IMG/VR virus record: IMGVR_UViG_3300025141_016305
Location: 62,001-126,000 of that record
DNA: 64,000 nucleotides
Strand: one strand, 5' to 3'
Source of the DNA: a virus
The notes beneath the pieces were generated by a model that made no database searches, was not told the DNA's origin, and saw nothing but the letters and a program-made list of their open reading frames with translations. Shown in pieces: positions 26,461 through 36,534 of the stretch. The first letter of the stretch is position 1; the number at the start of each line of letters is the position of its first letter. The translations under genes were made by a program, and so were the position numbers.

Positions 26461-29400
26461 TTAGCCACTACCTTCAGGCAAGCCCAAGTACCAGAAAGCG
26501 TTACATACTTGCGGGCCATAATAAAGGGTGTATGTCTCCGGCTTTATCGGTTCTTGTAGGTTTGAGTCGGCCGGGAAATCCTCTACTATAAAATTATTGG
26601 GCACCCTTGATAAAATTCCCTTCTTTTCATCTCTTATGTAGTAGGGATTATCAACATCATAAGAATAGACACCCCCATGTAACCTAGGTATGCCTTCATC
26701 TGTTGTTCTGTTTAATAACGACCCTGTGAATCCGGCGGTATAAATAGTTCCTAGGCTGCTCATAAAGTGCCATGTCGAAGAATCGGATGAGCCGCTTGTC
26801 GTCAGTGAAACTACTGGGTCACCCATAACACCTTTAAATTGATACAAATAATCAGTACCTGTAAGGTCAGCAATTTTTTCGGTGGCTGAACCTGAGCAAA
26901 TATGCGTATGGGCGACGTCGGCGAAACAGGCCATTTGGCAGGATTCGGTGAGAATCCATTCAGTTGCCAATATATTAGTGAGGCAATAATCACCAGTCGC
27001 GCCGGGAAAGGGGTTTCCACCTTCCGGAACAAACTGACTCTTTCCTTGGCCTGGGCCGACATCTCTTATTGGTAACATGGGATAATCAACTGCGAGGCCG
27101 GCCTTGATTGAGTTCATTAAAATGCCCGGGCCGAATATTAGTTTCATTGCCTGCTGCTTCGAGGCCCTTATTCTATGATCTAGCAAGTTATATCTTGCAT
27201 GATTTGGAAGGCCACCAGTGATATAACTGTTTGGTGCTGCAGAGTAAGACCCGCTCTTTAAGTAATTATCATGGAATATTTCACCCAATTGCATAATTCG
27301 CTCTGCCGGATAAAAGCCTCGATAGGGTAAAAACCTCTTAACTGCCTGGCACCTAAGTGTTAGTTTTGTCGGAACCATTCCTCCGGCATAAGGCTTATCA
27401 AACTTTTCCTGAACGTCTAAGCGCTCTGTTACTACTCCGAAATATTTCATAAAATCGGAGGTACCATAAGTCTTAAAAAATTGAGATCCAACTTGTATAT
27501 CACCCGAAGAATGTTGATGTATCGCTCCAGTCAGTGATAAAAAGTCATCTTTAATACAACTTATATCTGAAAAAGAGTCCAAATCGAAAAACTTTTCAAC
27601 ATACTCACTAATTCTGAATTCGGGAACAATGGAGTGATCTTGTCCCACTCTGCGCATCTCGTCTCTATACTCTTCATAAGAGTTGAAAAACGGCTTTGGC
27701 TTGTTATCTGCCGCGGACCAGATTGCCTCGCCGGCGAGGTACTCTTCTCCGGCCGTGCCGGCGTCCGCAGCTCGGATGTAAGCAGTTTGAGGTATCTTCC
27801 TGTTATAAACAATAGACGGAGGCGGGGTGCCATAAATTAAATTAAGTCCGCATGGCCAATTTCCAAAATCGTTTTGGAACATCCCTTGGCCGCGGCCACC
27901 TTGGCCGCCGCCTTTGTTAAGCGAACCTGCACTATCAGAGCGCTGATCCATCCGGTTTCTCATCCAAGTCTTTAGAGTGTAGCCTGAAGACGGGCCACGG
28001 AGACCCCAGCTGTGGATCTGGGCGATGCCCGTGTAATTTCCTCCCCAGGTATTTTGTATTTCTACAGGGTCCATCAAAGGTCCATCCAGTGGCCAGGAAC
28101 TCATTGTCATGGCAGTGAGACTAAGTGCTGTGTAATCGAGGTCGCCTAGGGAAATAGAGTCATCATGTATTTGTCTTGCATTGATGTATTGATACGAACC
28201 AAAAAAAGTATGTTGAAAATGATTTTTTTCATTTATTTCCGTATTAAGCATCCGTTCTGGCCAGATTTGGTGGCGGCCGGGGACGGAAATAGATTTTTTG
28301 TAAGTTTTTATTATTGGTAGCACCATTGGACTCATGTCCGCAAAGGTTCCACTAACTGTATATCTGTATTGCCAATAATCCGGCCTTTGAATCGTTGTAT
28401 GGCGGTAGGACGTGTTATCACTCCAACCTCCTATAACGTTATCATTGGTTGGGGTTTTGTGTTCTGGTGCTCTGGTATATGTTCTATCTGCTCTTACAGC
28501 TGTTGGGTACCCATGAAAAACAAAACCTTCTCTTGTTCTTGCATTCTTTGTGAACGTATTTTCTTCTCTTGGATATATCGTTTCGATATAATTAAGCTCT
28601 CTTAACTCTCTATCCTTATTCTGCGCGGTAGATTCTGGGAACCAAGTTTCATAAATAGCATCAAATCGATGGGGCTTGATTTCATCGACATTTAAATCTT
28701 TTATAATCTCTGGATTTGCATAAGTTGTTAGTTCATTCTGAAATGAAACCCTTAAGGATACTGAACCATGCATAACTTCTCTTATTGACTGTATTGAATC
28801 CACATCAAAAATAAAGTTTTCAGTTGCATCCCCCTCTTCAGAGAATCTCTCTTGCAAAAGACCCAACTCCTGAGAGGGATCAGTTGCAACGTTGTAATAA
28901 TATTCGTCAGCGTTCCACATCTGATGTTCGACAAGTTGACTTGTAGCATTGCCGCGAATCATCAAAGTTCCAAGCTCAGCAAAAGCAGAATCAGTTGGGC
29001 GCTTCATTCTATGTTTTGTCAGGGTTAATGGATTAAAGCGATTTGTTGCAAAAATATCTTTATAATTCTCAACCGTTCTTGCACTAGTCTTTGTGGTGAC
29101 CGGCACAGCACCTGTTTCAGAGCCAGTGCCATCCTTATTAGCATTTGGAACATTTATCTGCTCAGCAGGGTGGAATGAAAAGTGATAATCCATCAAGGAT
29201 GAAACGTTAAAGCTTGTCCCCCTACGAACAATTGAGAAAGTGTTATTCTTTCTGTGATGTCTCATCACTGGATGTGAGCCACCCCTTGTTTGTTTCCAAG
29301 AAGGCCAACCATATGGACCTTGACGATTAAGAATGATAGAATTTAAAACTAGGCCGGCGCCATCGCCCGACAGGCCTGCGAGGTCCTTGCCGGCCTGCGC

Positions 29401-32400
29401 GTGGCCAGAGCCTCCCAAAAAGGGGCCCGCGACTATCTCATCGTTTATATAATTGATCCAGCCGATGTGCGGCGATGAGCCCTGGGTGATAGTAAAACTT
29501 TCATGACCGAGAGAATTAGCTGATGAAGAAAGCGGTTCTCTAACTATTGTATTAAGACCAGCAAAATCAACGAACAAATGGCTGCGCCAGGAGGTGGGAG
29601 AAAATACTGATGGTGCATTCAAGCCATAAACCAAACCCAGCTGACCGGGATACTCTACAACGCCAAACTCAGATTGACTTAAAAATTGAATTGATTCTGC
29701 TGAACTAATTGTTTTATTACTTCTTGTAGTATCAGTGTTTAATTTTCTATTTTCAGCATGATGTGGTCCATACGTTGTCACATCTCCACCAATAAATTGA
29801 TGCCTAAAGCCGCCATTTCGCAGTAGAAAATATGACCCAGGATTAAGGTAGCTGGTGTCGGGATATATAACCTGTGAAGTTCTAATCCAACTGTAGCCCA
29901 AATCATAACTTGGTATTTCTCCTTGTACAAAACCGTTATACTTTGAGTACCTATCTAAAAAAGGATTACCAGCAATAGACTTATATGCAGAATGTACTCC
30001 AAAGGTGTCACCAAAAGTCGATGGTTTCGGAATTACTTCGCCGTTGGCATGCCGGGGGCGGTGGTCGATTACTGCATTACCCCGAGATCTTGCATAACCT
30101 CCAGTTGGGAGTAATGTATAAGTCTGAGCGAAAGGCTGGGCAGAATCATAATTTAAATCAGTTCGAACCCTAAGATTTCTGTAGTTCATTGTGCTATATA
30201 CGGAAAGCTCTCCTGATGCTTTATCATACTTGTATGAGTCTGCCCCTATGGCGCTACCAGATGGGTCGAAACTAGCTTCATGGGCAGAGAACCGATTTAC
30301 AATAACATGTTCGGTACGACCTCTATCTGGTAGGGCATAGTCTCTTTCAGGGTGATTTATAAACTGTGTTCTAACTGAAGATCCTGCAAAGAATTTACCT
30401 CCTGAAAAGCCCGTAATGGAATCAGTCCAAGCGCCGGTCCTTGAAAGCACAGTGTTGCCGTCTGGGCCGGCAGATGCTTGTGTTATGGTCAGAGTGCCAG
30501 TATTGACATTCCCCCCGTTTGTATGAACCACTGTCACTGTTGATCCGTGATTTGCATCGATGGCAGTCTTAAGATTATCTATCGATGCCCGGGCGTTGGC
30601 GCCTCTTGTCACTGTAATCTTTGGTGCCGAAGCAGAAACGCCTTCGTCCCGAAATTCATATGTCTTATCTACGCCTGTAGCGCTGATTATATTTACCTGG
30701 TTGCCAGAAGCGGGATTAGCATCGTATACAATCGTACCAACGGCTGCGAGTGGCTGAGCATTTGGCTGAGGTTGTTCTCTAGGTTCTCGTAAGTTTCTGG
30801 AAGTTCCGTACGGCTCTGTTCCAATAAAAGATCCTTCATTATCAATGAAATAATTGTTATTTGAGGCCCGGGCATTAGTTATGACAACTTCATAATCTTT
30901 GTTATAGTTGCCCAACAACAAAGAGCTAGTAGTATGTTTTATGTTTGCAATATTCATAAAACGCATACTTCCTAGATCTCGATGGAACATTGATTTAGGA
31001 GTGGAATTCATACCAGGAGATTTAACGGTTATTGAGCCGGCTGCCTCGACTATGTCATACCCCTCTGGCCGGTTTTGTTCCGGTGTGCCAAAGGGTACCC
31101 TTCTGTGGGGCATGCCTCCGACGTGAGCCCTAGTAAATGGACCCTGAAGGGCAGTTATGGAATCCTCATCATCATGGTTGTTTGTTATTGCTAGCTTTTC
31201 TTTAAAGTCGCTAAAGTCATTTCCTACAGAGGAACTATGCAAAGTAAAAGGTAGAATCAAATCTGCATCAGCGTCGAGATACCCATCTGTGTCGGAAGTA
31301 TCTGTTTTTGCTGTATATATCTTTTTCTTATTTGGGTCTAAAATATCATCGCACTTTTTAAAGTCATATATGTCGTTTGCGCTAATGCTAATTTCTTTCC
31401 CACTATTAATAACCTTATACAGGCCGTCAATTTTATTAGCTTTTCTGTTTGAACCTGGGATTAGAAAATCTTGTCTATCGACAGAGAATTTATACGGCTT
31501 TGTCAAACTTCGAAGCACATAAGTAGAACCCTCTACATCTTTTGTTATAATATTGTTTAATGTCTGGCGGCCTGCGGTGTTTTCTCTTTCTTTTCTTTCT
31601 TTCTGCCATAGGCAATTGTTAGCCTCATTGTCCGCCGAGTGGCCATGTTCCCAATCATATAAAAGCTCGTTAATGCCTAAGAATGGCGTTTCAGGCAAAG
31701 AAGGCTCTTTAAACTCAAGCGTTGGAGCTTTGTGTTGATACTTGTTTCTTTCTAGTGCGTGACTTTCTACAACGTTTTTTAAATCTGCCCTAAGATTGGA
31801 GCTAGCCGGTTGCAACTCGTACAACATTCTCCCTAGTGATGCATCAATCCATTTATAATAGTTAACAAACTGATCTAAATCAACGTCATTTTGAACTCTT
31901 GAAAAGAATTTTTCTTTTACCTTTTCAAGCATCTTGTAGTTTGGTCGATATTTATTAACAGGCTCACCAAGCATATTGTTAAAAGAAACTAAACCTGCTA
32001 CAAAATTGAGCATTTCTTTAGAAATAATTTGATACATGCTCTTCTCAAAAGCAAAATCATATGTTATTGGCCTACTGTCAGTTGTGAATTTATCAATTTC
32101 TTGATCTTTTATCTTAACCCTATCGCTAGTGTATGCATTATCAAGTTCCACATATTCCACACTTTGAAGATAATCTTGTACTATTGCAGTATTTTGATTG
32201 GTAAAGTTCTCAGAAATACCTGGATACTTATACCCTACAACTTCTCCATATTTTTCAACATCTCCCAAACTACCACTGGCAAAATCAACTATTGATAAAA
32301 CCGAAGAGCTGAATGCTGGGTTGTTGTCAAATTGCCAACTAAGTGCTAAAGTGTTAAGGTTTAATCTATTACTTCCAGTATTATGCGCATTTACAAGTTG

Positions 32401-35400
32401 AGGGTTTTCTCTTCCATAATTATTTACATTTAGAGCATGCTCTTTTATTTCATTGTGATTAAGCTTGTCCGTCCAAACATTTAAGAAAATGCCTCTTGTA
32501 TCTGCAGAATTAACAATGGCTCCAGTCAAATGGGTTCTCTCTGCTCCCATGTAGAAAGACTTGTTAAATTTAGACCAATACTCATATTCAGTTTGGTTTA
32601 TCGCAGAAGTTAAGTGAAAACTATTTCTCAACACATCTACATCATATTGCTTTCCTATGAATTCTACTTTGTATCCGTAATCATCTATTTCTCCAAATGG
32701 CACAGAACTATCTTTTGAAGCTATAACTGCAAAATTCCATCGAGAGTTATTATACACTTGTTGGTAATAACTGGAGGTGATTTCATGAAATTGGCCAAGA
32801 GAACTTGTTAATTTAAAGTAAGCTGTGTCGTCTTTGTTTGGATGTTTTATGGCTGACACATTGAAAGATAACTGATTTGAAAGATCTCCTCCTGTGTGTG
32901 TCGAAGGAGTTCCATCAGAGCCACTGTGCATACCAACACCAACCTGAGATGCGCCCCCGCCGACATTGTTGACTACAATGGCCTGATTTCCAGCTGCTCC
33001 ATTATTTTGGTTTTGAATATTGACGACTGTATTATCTAGTGTAGCATCGAAATTGGCCGGCAGGTTGTTTATTATTCTTTGTATTTGCGATGCGATTTCA
33101 GTATTTGTTAAATACCCCGTGTTCGATGGGCCGGCGAGTGAGGAACTTTGAGGGACGCCGCCCGGGGCAAAGATCCAATCTTGACTGTCAAAGCTGGCCG
33201 TCAGGACACGCTGTGTGGCTGCGGTGGCGATTTGAGGGCCGTTGCCGTTCCAATAGTGCTCCGGAGAGCTGTCACCGTCCTCACCACCATTAAGTCTCAA
33301 ACTCCCAGAAGCGAGCTGAGTCCAAGTGTCTTCTCCCGCGTATTGTGCGATGCGTACGCCCAGCGGCTGGCCAGTGCCGGCTCCCAAAGTGTTGTCGTCT
33401 GCTTTAACTTGCATCGTGCCCTGTACAATGCCCGCGTTCATAGGTGAGTAATAAGAAATACTGGCCGCTTCTGTAATGTTGTTCGCTCTCTGGTCTCCTG
33501 CTGCGTCCATGAGTTCAGTATTTTGTAACTTTATGTGCCCTCTTTGTGCAGCGTCCGTTATCGCCATGCCGACATTATAGAACCACTCGGTAATATGGCC
33601 GCCGGCGGCTGCAACTAAACTAAACTGAGAAGCCACAGAGTAGTCGTTATCCGAGTTTCTTCTAACTCTATTTTGGTAGGCAGTTTTTGTTCCTCCGCCA
33701 GAAGCAGTGATGCTTACGATGTTTGTCGAAAAAGAGCCGGTATCAACAAAATTAATCTTTAATATTTTTGTGTTTGCATCGAGGATCTGAATTTGGATTG
33801 GCTCAGACTTTCCAGATGACCAATGAGTCCTCCACATTCCATTGTATGTGCCAGAATCAGTACCTATCTGCAGCGGGTACAAGTAAAATTGAGCATAGCC
33901 GCCTGGAAATTCATGGTCGGAACCGTCGCCGCCAAAGTTGTTTCCTTTTTGAACTCTTGCATATACTGGTATGTTGTTCCAAGAAATATTATCGCCTCGA
34001 AGATAATTTGTTTTTGAATCATCATGTCTTGCTTCAAGCACTATCGTGTTTAAATCGTCATCATCACTAGCGCCGTCGATAATAGTGATCGTCGAACCAG
34101 TTGGAGGCGAAGATGCTATTGATATATAGCCGGATGACGAGGTAGCCGCAACGGCCGGTGTTGTAACTACAGGAGCGGAATCATAAGTTGGGCCGCAGCC
34201 ATAAAGGGAAGAATTAGTTATGGCTGCGGGTACATTAAGTTTTGGAAAAATAAAAGAACCCTCAGCTGTCCAAGGCGTCATCAAATAAGTTGAACCAGAC
34301 ATAAACTTTCTAGTCTCTTCTTCATTAGAGGCTGAACTTGTTTGTATTATATTTGCGTCTTTATTAACCCCTTCGAAAGAGATCGTTTTCTTCTTTACAG
34401 CAGTATAAACTGGTTCGTTTAAAATCTCTCTTTCTTCGTTGTTTGCATATACATTAAGGCGTATAAGATTTTCGTCAATACCAAAGCACCTTATAAGGTT
34501 TCTGTATGAAGCTTCTGTTCCTTTAGATTTAAAAATATGATTTAAATTTCTATAAATATTTTTAAGAATCTTATTTTTAATATCATACGTATTTTGTTCA
34601 AAAAGAATAGAAGGAGATTGGGGGTCTCCTTGTCCATAAAACATCTCTTCGATAGTTTCATATCTAGATAGCGCTGATTCTGTATAGTTCGATCCCTTTG
34701 GAGGATCCACATTAAAGCCGCGGCCCATGAGCTGTAATCTTGCAAGCTTTGAATTATCTTCAAACCCTGCAGAATTAACTGAAAATTCATTTGCGCAACC
34801 AAACAAATATTGATCATCAGAAAATACATAATTTGAACCTGTAACGTTTGTAAATTCTGTTAATTCTGACGATTTAATTCTTGTCAGATTATCGATATAA
34901 GATTTAATGCTATCGAATTCTGAGGCCATGGCCTGTAGGAGAATCCCCATCTGACTCTTTATATTACTCGACCCCTCTCCGTCAGAATCGTACGCCCATT
35001 GTGGGACACTTTTCGCTAATGCTGTATGGTTTTGTGAATCATATCCTTTGCCGATCTTAATATATTCTTGCAGTGTACCCCTCGTTAGAGCCTCATACAT
35101 TACTGGGTCGGCGGATTCGTTATTAACTGCAGCGGAATCAGTTATAGCAGATCCGGCTACTCTAGAGGTGCTATTATAGCCAACAAATAAACCATTGGCT
35201 ATTCTTCCGGAATAGTCCAATATTATATTATCTGTCGAGTCTTGGCCTAAAATTCCTTCATTAAATTTATAATATAGCCCTAGGCCCGGGGCATGAGTGA
35301 TATCATCAACAGTTGCACCATATACCGGTTTGTCATAATAGACGCCTATTTCCCTTGCGTTTCGCTCAGTTTTCCAAAACCTAAAATCATCCACTGATCC

Positions 35401-36534
35401 GGATAATTTTCCCCAACCTAGGCCGGCTTGGGTAGTGGTTGTAACAGTAGAGACGGGTGCGGCTGCTGCACCAATAGTACCAGACATTGTTAATAACACT
35501 CTACCAACATTTGTACTATTCTTGATTGTCTCTTGTGGGTGGCCGGCAGTGTCTTTCTCCAAAACACCATCAACATAAAGTCTAGCTTTTAGAGCGCTGC
35601 CAGTATTTGCTACAGATACAGCATAGTGATGCCATTTACCATCAGCTACCTGGCCAGAAGTTAGATTAGTGGTTATTTGTCGACTTGAAAAGCCTACGTT
35701 GCCAGACAGATATGTAACCAAAAAAGGGTTAGAGCTAGATCCAGTTAATTCGACCAAAAATCGCCCATGGCCGGTATTAGCTGGAAGTGGTGAATTTACT
35801 GTGTATGAATCAAATACAACTTCTCTTTTGGATGCGTCTTCAAATTTAGATTTTTTCAACCAAAATTCAACAGTATTTCCATGTTCACCATCTATCTCTA
35901 TGTTGTTGGTCATCCTCAGCGAGGGAAGATATCTAGTATTAGGATTCACCCCACCATCAAAAGCAATATATTCTAATTTATCTGTAAGGTTATAATATGT
36001 AGAATTGGAACTTATAGAACCAGTATCACTTAAAGAAAAATTAACGTACCCAGTGGCTTTCGGATAAACATGTCTAAGAACTGAAACGTCTAACGCTGAA
36101 GCGCTCAATAACCACTCCAGCCTTTCGGCCCTTGAACCATCATAAGGATAAGTCTCTGTTATCCTATAAAACGCATCTCTATAATATTGTTCCGCGGAGC
36201 CATAACAAGCAAAAGTTGAAGGATCCTTAAAATCAACACTTGGCCTGATTAAGTTTTGAAGCTTGTGATGGGCGCTTATAAACCTATTTGACTCTATATC
36301 ATTCTCAATATTGCTGCCAATAGTGTCACTTATTCCCATACCGTGCTGAGGGCCTAAATACTGAGGGTTACCTATCGGCCTTGGTTCTTCCACTTCTGGG
36401 AGTCTATTCTGAATTCCTGATTCTGTATTTGCCCTGCCAGAAGGAGCACCAGGATTAAGATCCCTGTTGGTCTCTTCTTCTAAACCGGTAGCTCTGGTTC
36501 TTGGCGGGGGGAGGTTGTTGTTGTCATGACTCAT
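26461..36534 (-). CDS. Giant virion protein (3357 residues) with LamG-like lectin domain
   Basis: 3357 residues in one uninterrupted frame. Residues about 1-85 are Asn/Pro/Gly-rich. Near 110-140 is YYRDAFYRITETYPYDGSRA, a motif seen in other large-phage tail proteins. Residues about 190-400 form a LamG/concanavalin-A-like domain: GNTVEFWLKKS, DGKWHHYAVS, RLYVDGVLEKD and SVDDFRFWKTERNA. Two copies of a beta module with a TQ/NQ-x2-G-x2-GN core are near 1111-1205 and 1928-2046. Remaining parts are Gly/Ser/Asn-rich. The position after gp6, a P2 I/H or T4 gp7-like place, suggests a giant baseplate or fibre protein that binds glycans. The start is ATGA-coupled to the 622-residue gene. Confidence 0.85.
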   Translation of the reverse strand: MSHDNNNLPPPRTRATGLEEETNRDLNPGAPSGRANTESGIQNRLPEVEEPRPIGNPQYLGPQHGMGISDTIGSNIENDIESNRFISAHHKLQNLIRPSVDFKDPSTFACYGSAEQYYRDAFYRITETYPYDGSRAERLEWLLSASALDVSVLRHVYPKATGYVNFSLSDTGSISSNSTYYNLTDKLEYIAFDGGVNPNTRYLPSLRMTNNIEIDGEHGNTVEFWLKKSKFEDASKREVVFDSYTVNSPLPANTGHGRFLVELTGSSSNPFLVTYLSGNVGFSSRQITTNLTSGQVADGKWHHYAVSVANTGSALKARLYVDGVLEKDTAGHPQETIKNSTNVGRVLLTMSGTIGAAAAPVSTVTTTTQAGLGWGKLSGSVDDFRFWKTERNAREIGVYYDKPVYGATVDDITHAPGLGLYYKFNEGILGQDSTDNIILDYSGRIANGLFVGYNSTSRVAGSAITDSAAVNNESADPVMYEALTRGTLQEYIKIGKGYDSQNHTALAKSVPQWAYDSDGEGSSNIKSQMGILLQAMASEFDSIKSYIDNLTRIKSSELTEFTNVTGSNYVFSDDQYLFGCANEFSVNSAGFEDNSKLARLQLMGRGFNVDPPKGSNYTESALSRYETIEEMFYGQGDPQSPSILFEQNTYDIKNKILKNIYRNLNHIFKSKGTEASYRNLIRCFGIDENLIRLNVYANNEEREILNEPVYTAVKKKTISFEGVNKDANIIQTSSASNEEETRKFMSGSTYLMTPWTAEGSFIFPKLNVPAAITNSSLYGCGPTYDSAPVVTTPAVAATSSSGYISIASSPPTGSTITIIDGASDDDDLNTIVLEARHDDSKTNYLRGDNISWNNIPVYARVQKGNNFGGDGSDHEFPGGYAQFYLYPLQIGTDSGTYNGMWRTHWSSGKSEPIQIQILDANTKILKINFVDTGSFSTNIVSITASGGGTKTAYQNRVRRNSDNDYSVASQFSLVAAAGGHITEWFYNVGMAITDAAQRGHIKLQNTELMDAAGDQRANNITEAASISYYSPMNAGIVQGTMQVKADDNTLGAGTGQPLGVRIAQYAGEDTWTQLASGSLRLNGGEDGDSSPEHYWNGNGPQIATAATQRVLTASFDSQDWIFAPGGVPQSSSLAGPSNTGYLTNTEIASQIQRIINNLPANFDATLDNTVVNIQNQNNGAAGNQAIVVNNVGGGASQVGVGMHSGSDGTPSTHTGGDLSNQLSFNVSAIKHPNKDDTAYFKLTSSLGQFHEITSSYYQQVYNNSRWNFAVIASKDSSVPFGEIDDYGYKVEFIGKQYDVDVLRNSFHLTSAINQTEYEYWSKFNKSFYMGAERTHLTGAIVNSADTRGIFLNVWTDKLNHNEIKEHALNVNNYGRENPQLVNAHNTGSNRLNLNTLALSWQFDNNPAFSSSVLSIVDFASGSLGDVEKYGEVVGYKYPGISENFTNQNTAIVQDYLQSVEYVELDNAYTSDRVKIKDQEIDKFTTDSRPITYDFAFEKSMYQIISKEMLNFVAGLVSFNNMLGEPVNKYRPNYKMLEKVKEKFFSRVQNDVDLDQFVNYYKWIDASLGRMLYELQPASSNLRADLKNVVESHALERNKYQHKAPTLEFKEPSLPETPFLGINELLYDWEHGHSADNEANNCLWQKERKERENTAGRQTLNNIITKDVEGSTYVLRSLTKPYKFSVDRQDFLIPGSNRKANKIDGLYKVINSGKEISISANDIYDFKKCDDILDPNKKKIYTAKTDTSDTDGYLDADADLILPFTLHSSSVGNDFSDFKEKLAITNNHDDEDSITALQGPFTRAHVGGMPHRRVPFGTPEQNRPEGYDIVEAAGSITVKSPGMNSTPKSMFHRDLGSMRFMNIANIKHTTSSLLLGNYNKDYEVVITNARASNNNYFIDNEGSFIGTEPYGTSRNLREPREQPQPNAQPLAAVGTIVYDANPASGNQVNIISATGVDKTYEFRDEGVSASAPKITVTRGANARASIDNLKTAIDANHGSTVTVVHTNGGNVNTGTLTITQASAGPDGNTVLSRTGAWTDSITGFSGGKFFAGSSVRTQFINHPERDYALPDRGRTEHVIVNRFSAHEASFDPSGSAIGADSYKYDKASGELSVYSTMNYRNLRVRTDLNYDSAQPFAQTYTLLPTGGYARSRGNAVIDHRPRHANGEVIPKPSTFGDTFGVHSAYKSIAGNPFLDRYSKYNGFVQGEIPSYDLGYSWIRTSQVIYPDTSYLNPGSYFLLRNGGFRHQFIGGDVTTYGPHHAENRKLNTDTTRSNKTISSAESIQFLSQSEFGVVEYPGQLGLVYGLNAPSVFSPTSWRSHLFVDFAGLNTIVREPLSSSANSLGHESFTITQGSSPHIGWINYINDEIVAGPFLGGSGHAQAGKDLAGLSGDGAGLVLNSIILNRQGPYGWPSWKQTRGGSHPVMRHHRKNNTFSIVRRGTSFNVSSLMDYHFSFHPAEQINVPNANKDGTGSETGAVPVTTKTSARTVENYKDIFATNRFNPLTLTKHRMKRPTDSAFAELGTLMIRGNATSQLVEHQMWNADEYYYNVATDPSQELGLLQERFSEEGDATENFIFDVDSIQSIREVMHGSVSLRVSFQNELTTYANPEIIKDLNVDEIKPHRFDAIYETWFPESTAQNKDRELRELNYIETIYPREENTFTKNARTREGFVFHGYPTAVRADRTYTRAPEHKTPTNDNVIGGWSDNTSYRHTTIQRPDYWQYRYTVSGTFADMSPMVLPIIKTYKKSISVPGRHQIWPERMLNTEINEKNHFQHTFFGSYQYINARQIHDDSISLGDLDYTALSLTAMTMSSWPLDGPLMDPVEIQNTWGGNYTGIAQIHSWGLRGPSSGYTLKTWMRNRMDQRSDSAGSLNKGGGQGGRGQGMFQNDFGNWPCGLNLIYGTPPPSIVYNRKIPQTAYIRAADAGTAGEEYLAGEAIWSAADNKPKPFFNSYEEYRDEMRRVGQDHSIVPEFRISEYVEKFFDLDSFSDISCIKDDFLSLTGAIHQHSSGDIQVGSQFFKTYGTSDFMKYFGVVTERLDVQEKFDKPYAGGMVPTKLTLRCQAVKRFLPYRGFYPAERIMQLGEIFHDNYLKSGSYSAAPNSYITGGLPNHARYNLLDHRIRASKQQAMKLIFGPGILMNSIKAGLAVDYPMLPIRDVGPGQGKSQFVPEGGNPFPGATGDYCLTNILATEWILTESCQMACFADVAHTHICSGSATEKIADLTGTDYLYQFKGVMGDPVVSLTTSGSSDSSTWHFMSSLGTIYTAGFTGSLLNRTTDEGIPRLHGGVYSYDVDNPYYIRDEKKGILSRVPNNFIVEDFPADSNLQEPIKPETYTLYYGPQVCNAFWYLGLPEGSG
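30395..30750 (-). repeat. Structural beta module, copy B, in the 3357-residue protein
   Basis: Residues about 1928-2046 encode a short domain ending in TLTITQASAGPDGNTVL. It shares the TQ-x-x-x-G-x-x-GN core and the preceding strand pattern with copy A (32920-33200) and with a segment of the 622-residue protein (37440-37825). The similarity is at protein level only. Confidence 0.5.
32920..33200 (-). repeat. Structural beta module, copy A, in the 3357-residue protein
   Basis: Residues about 1111-1205 include VVNIQNQNNGAAGNQAIVV, the equivalent of TITQASAGPDGNTVL in copy B. Before it comes a helix equivalent to a bin of about 15 residues (IASQIQRIINNL), matching the IDNLKTAIDA helix of copy B. 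Confidence 0.45.
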
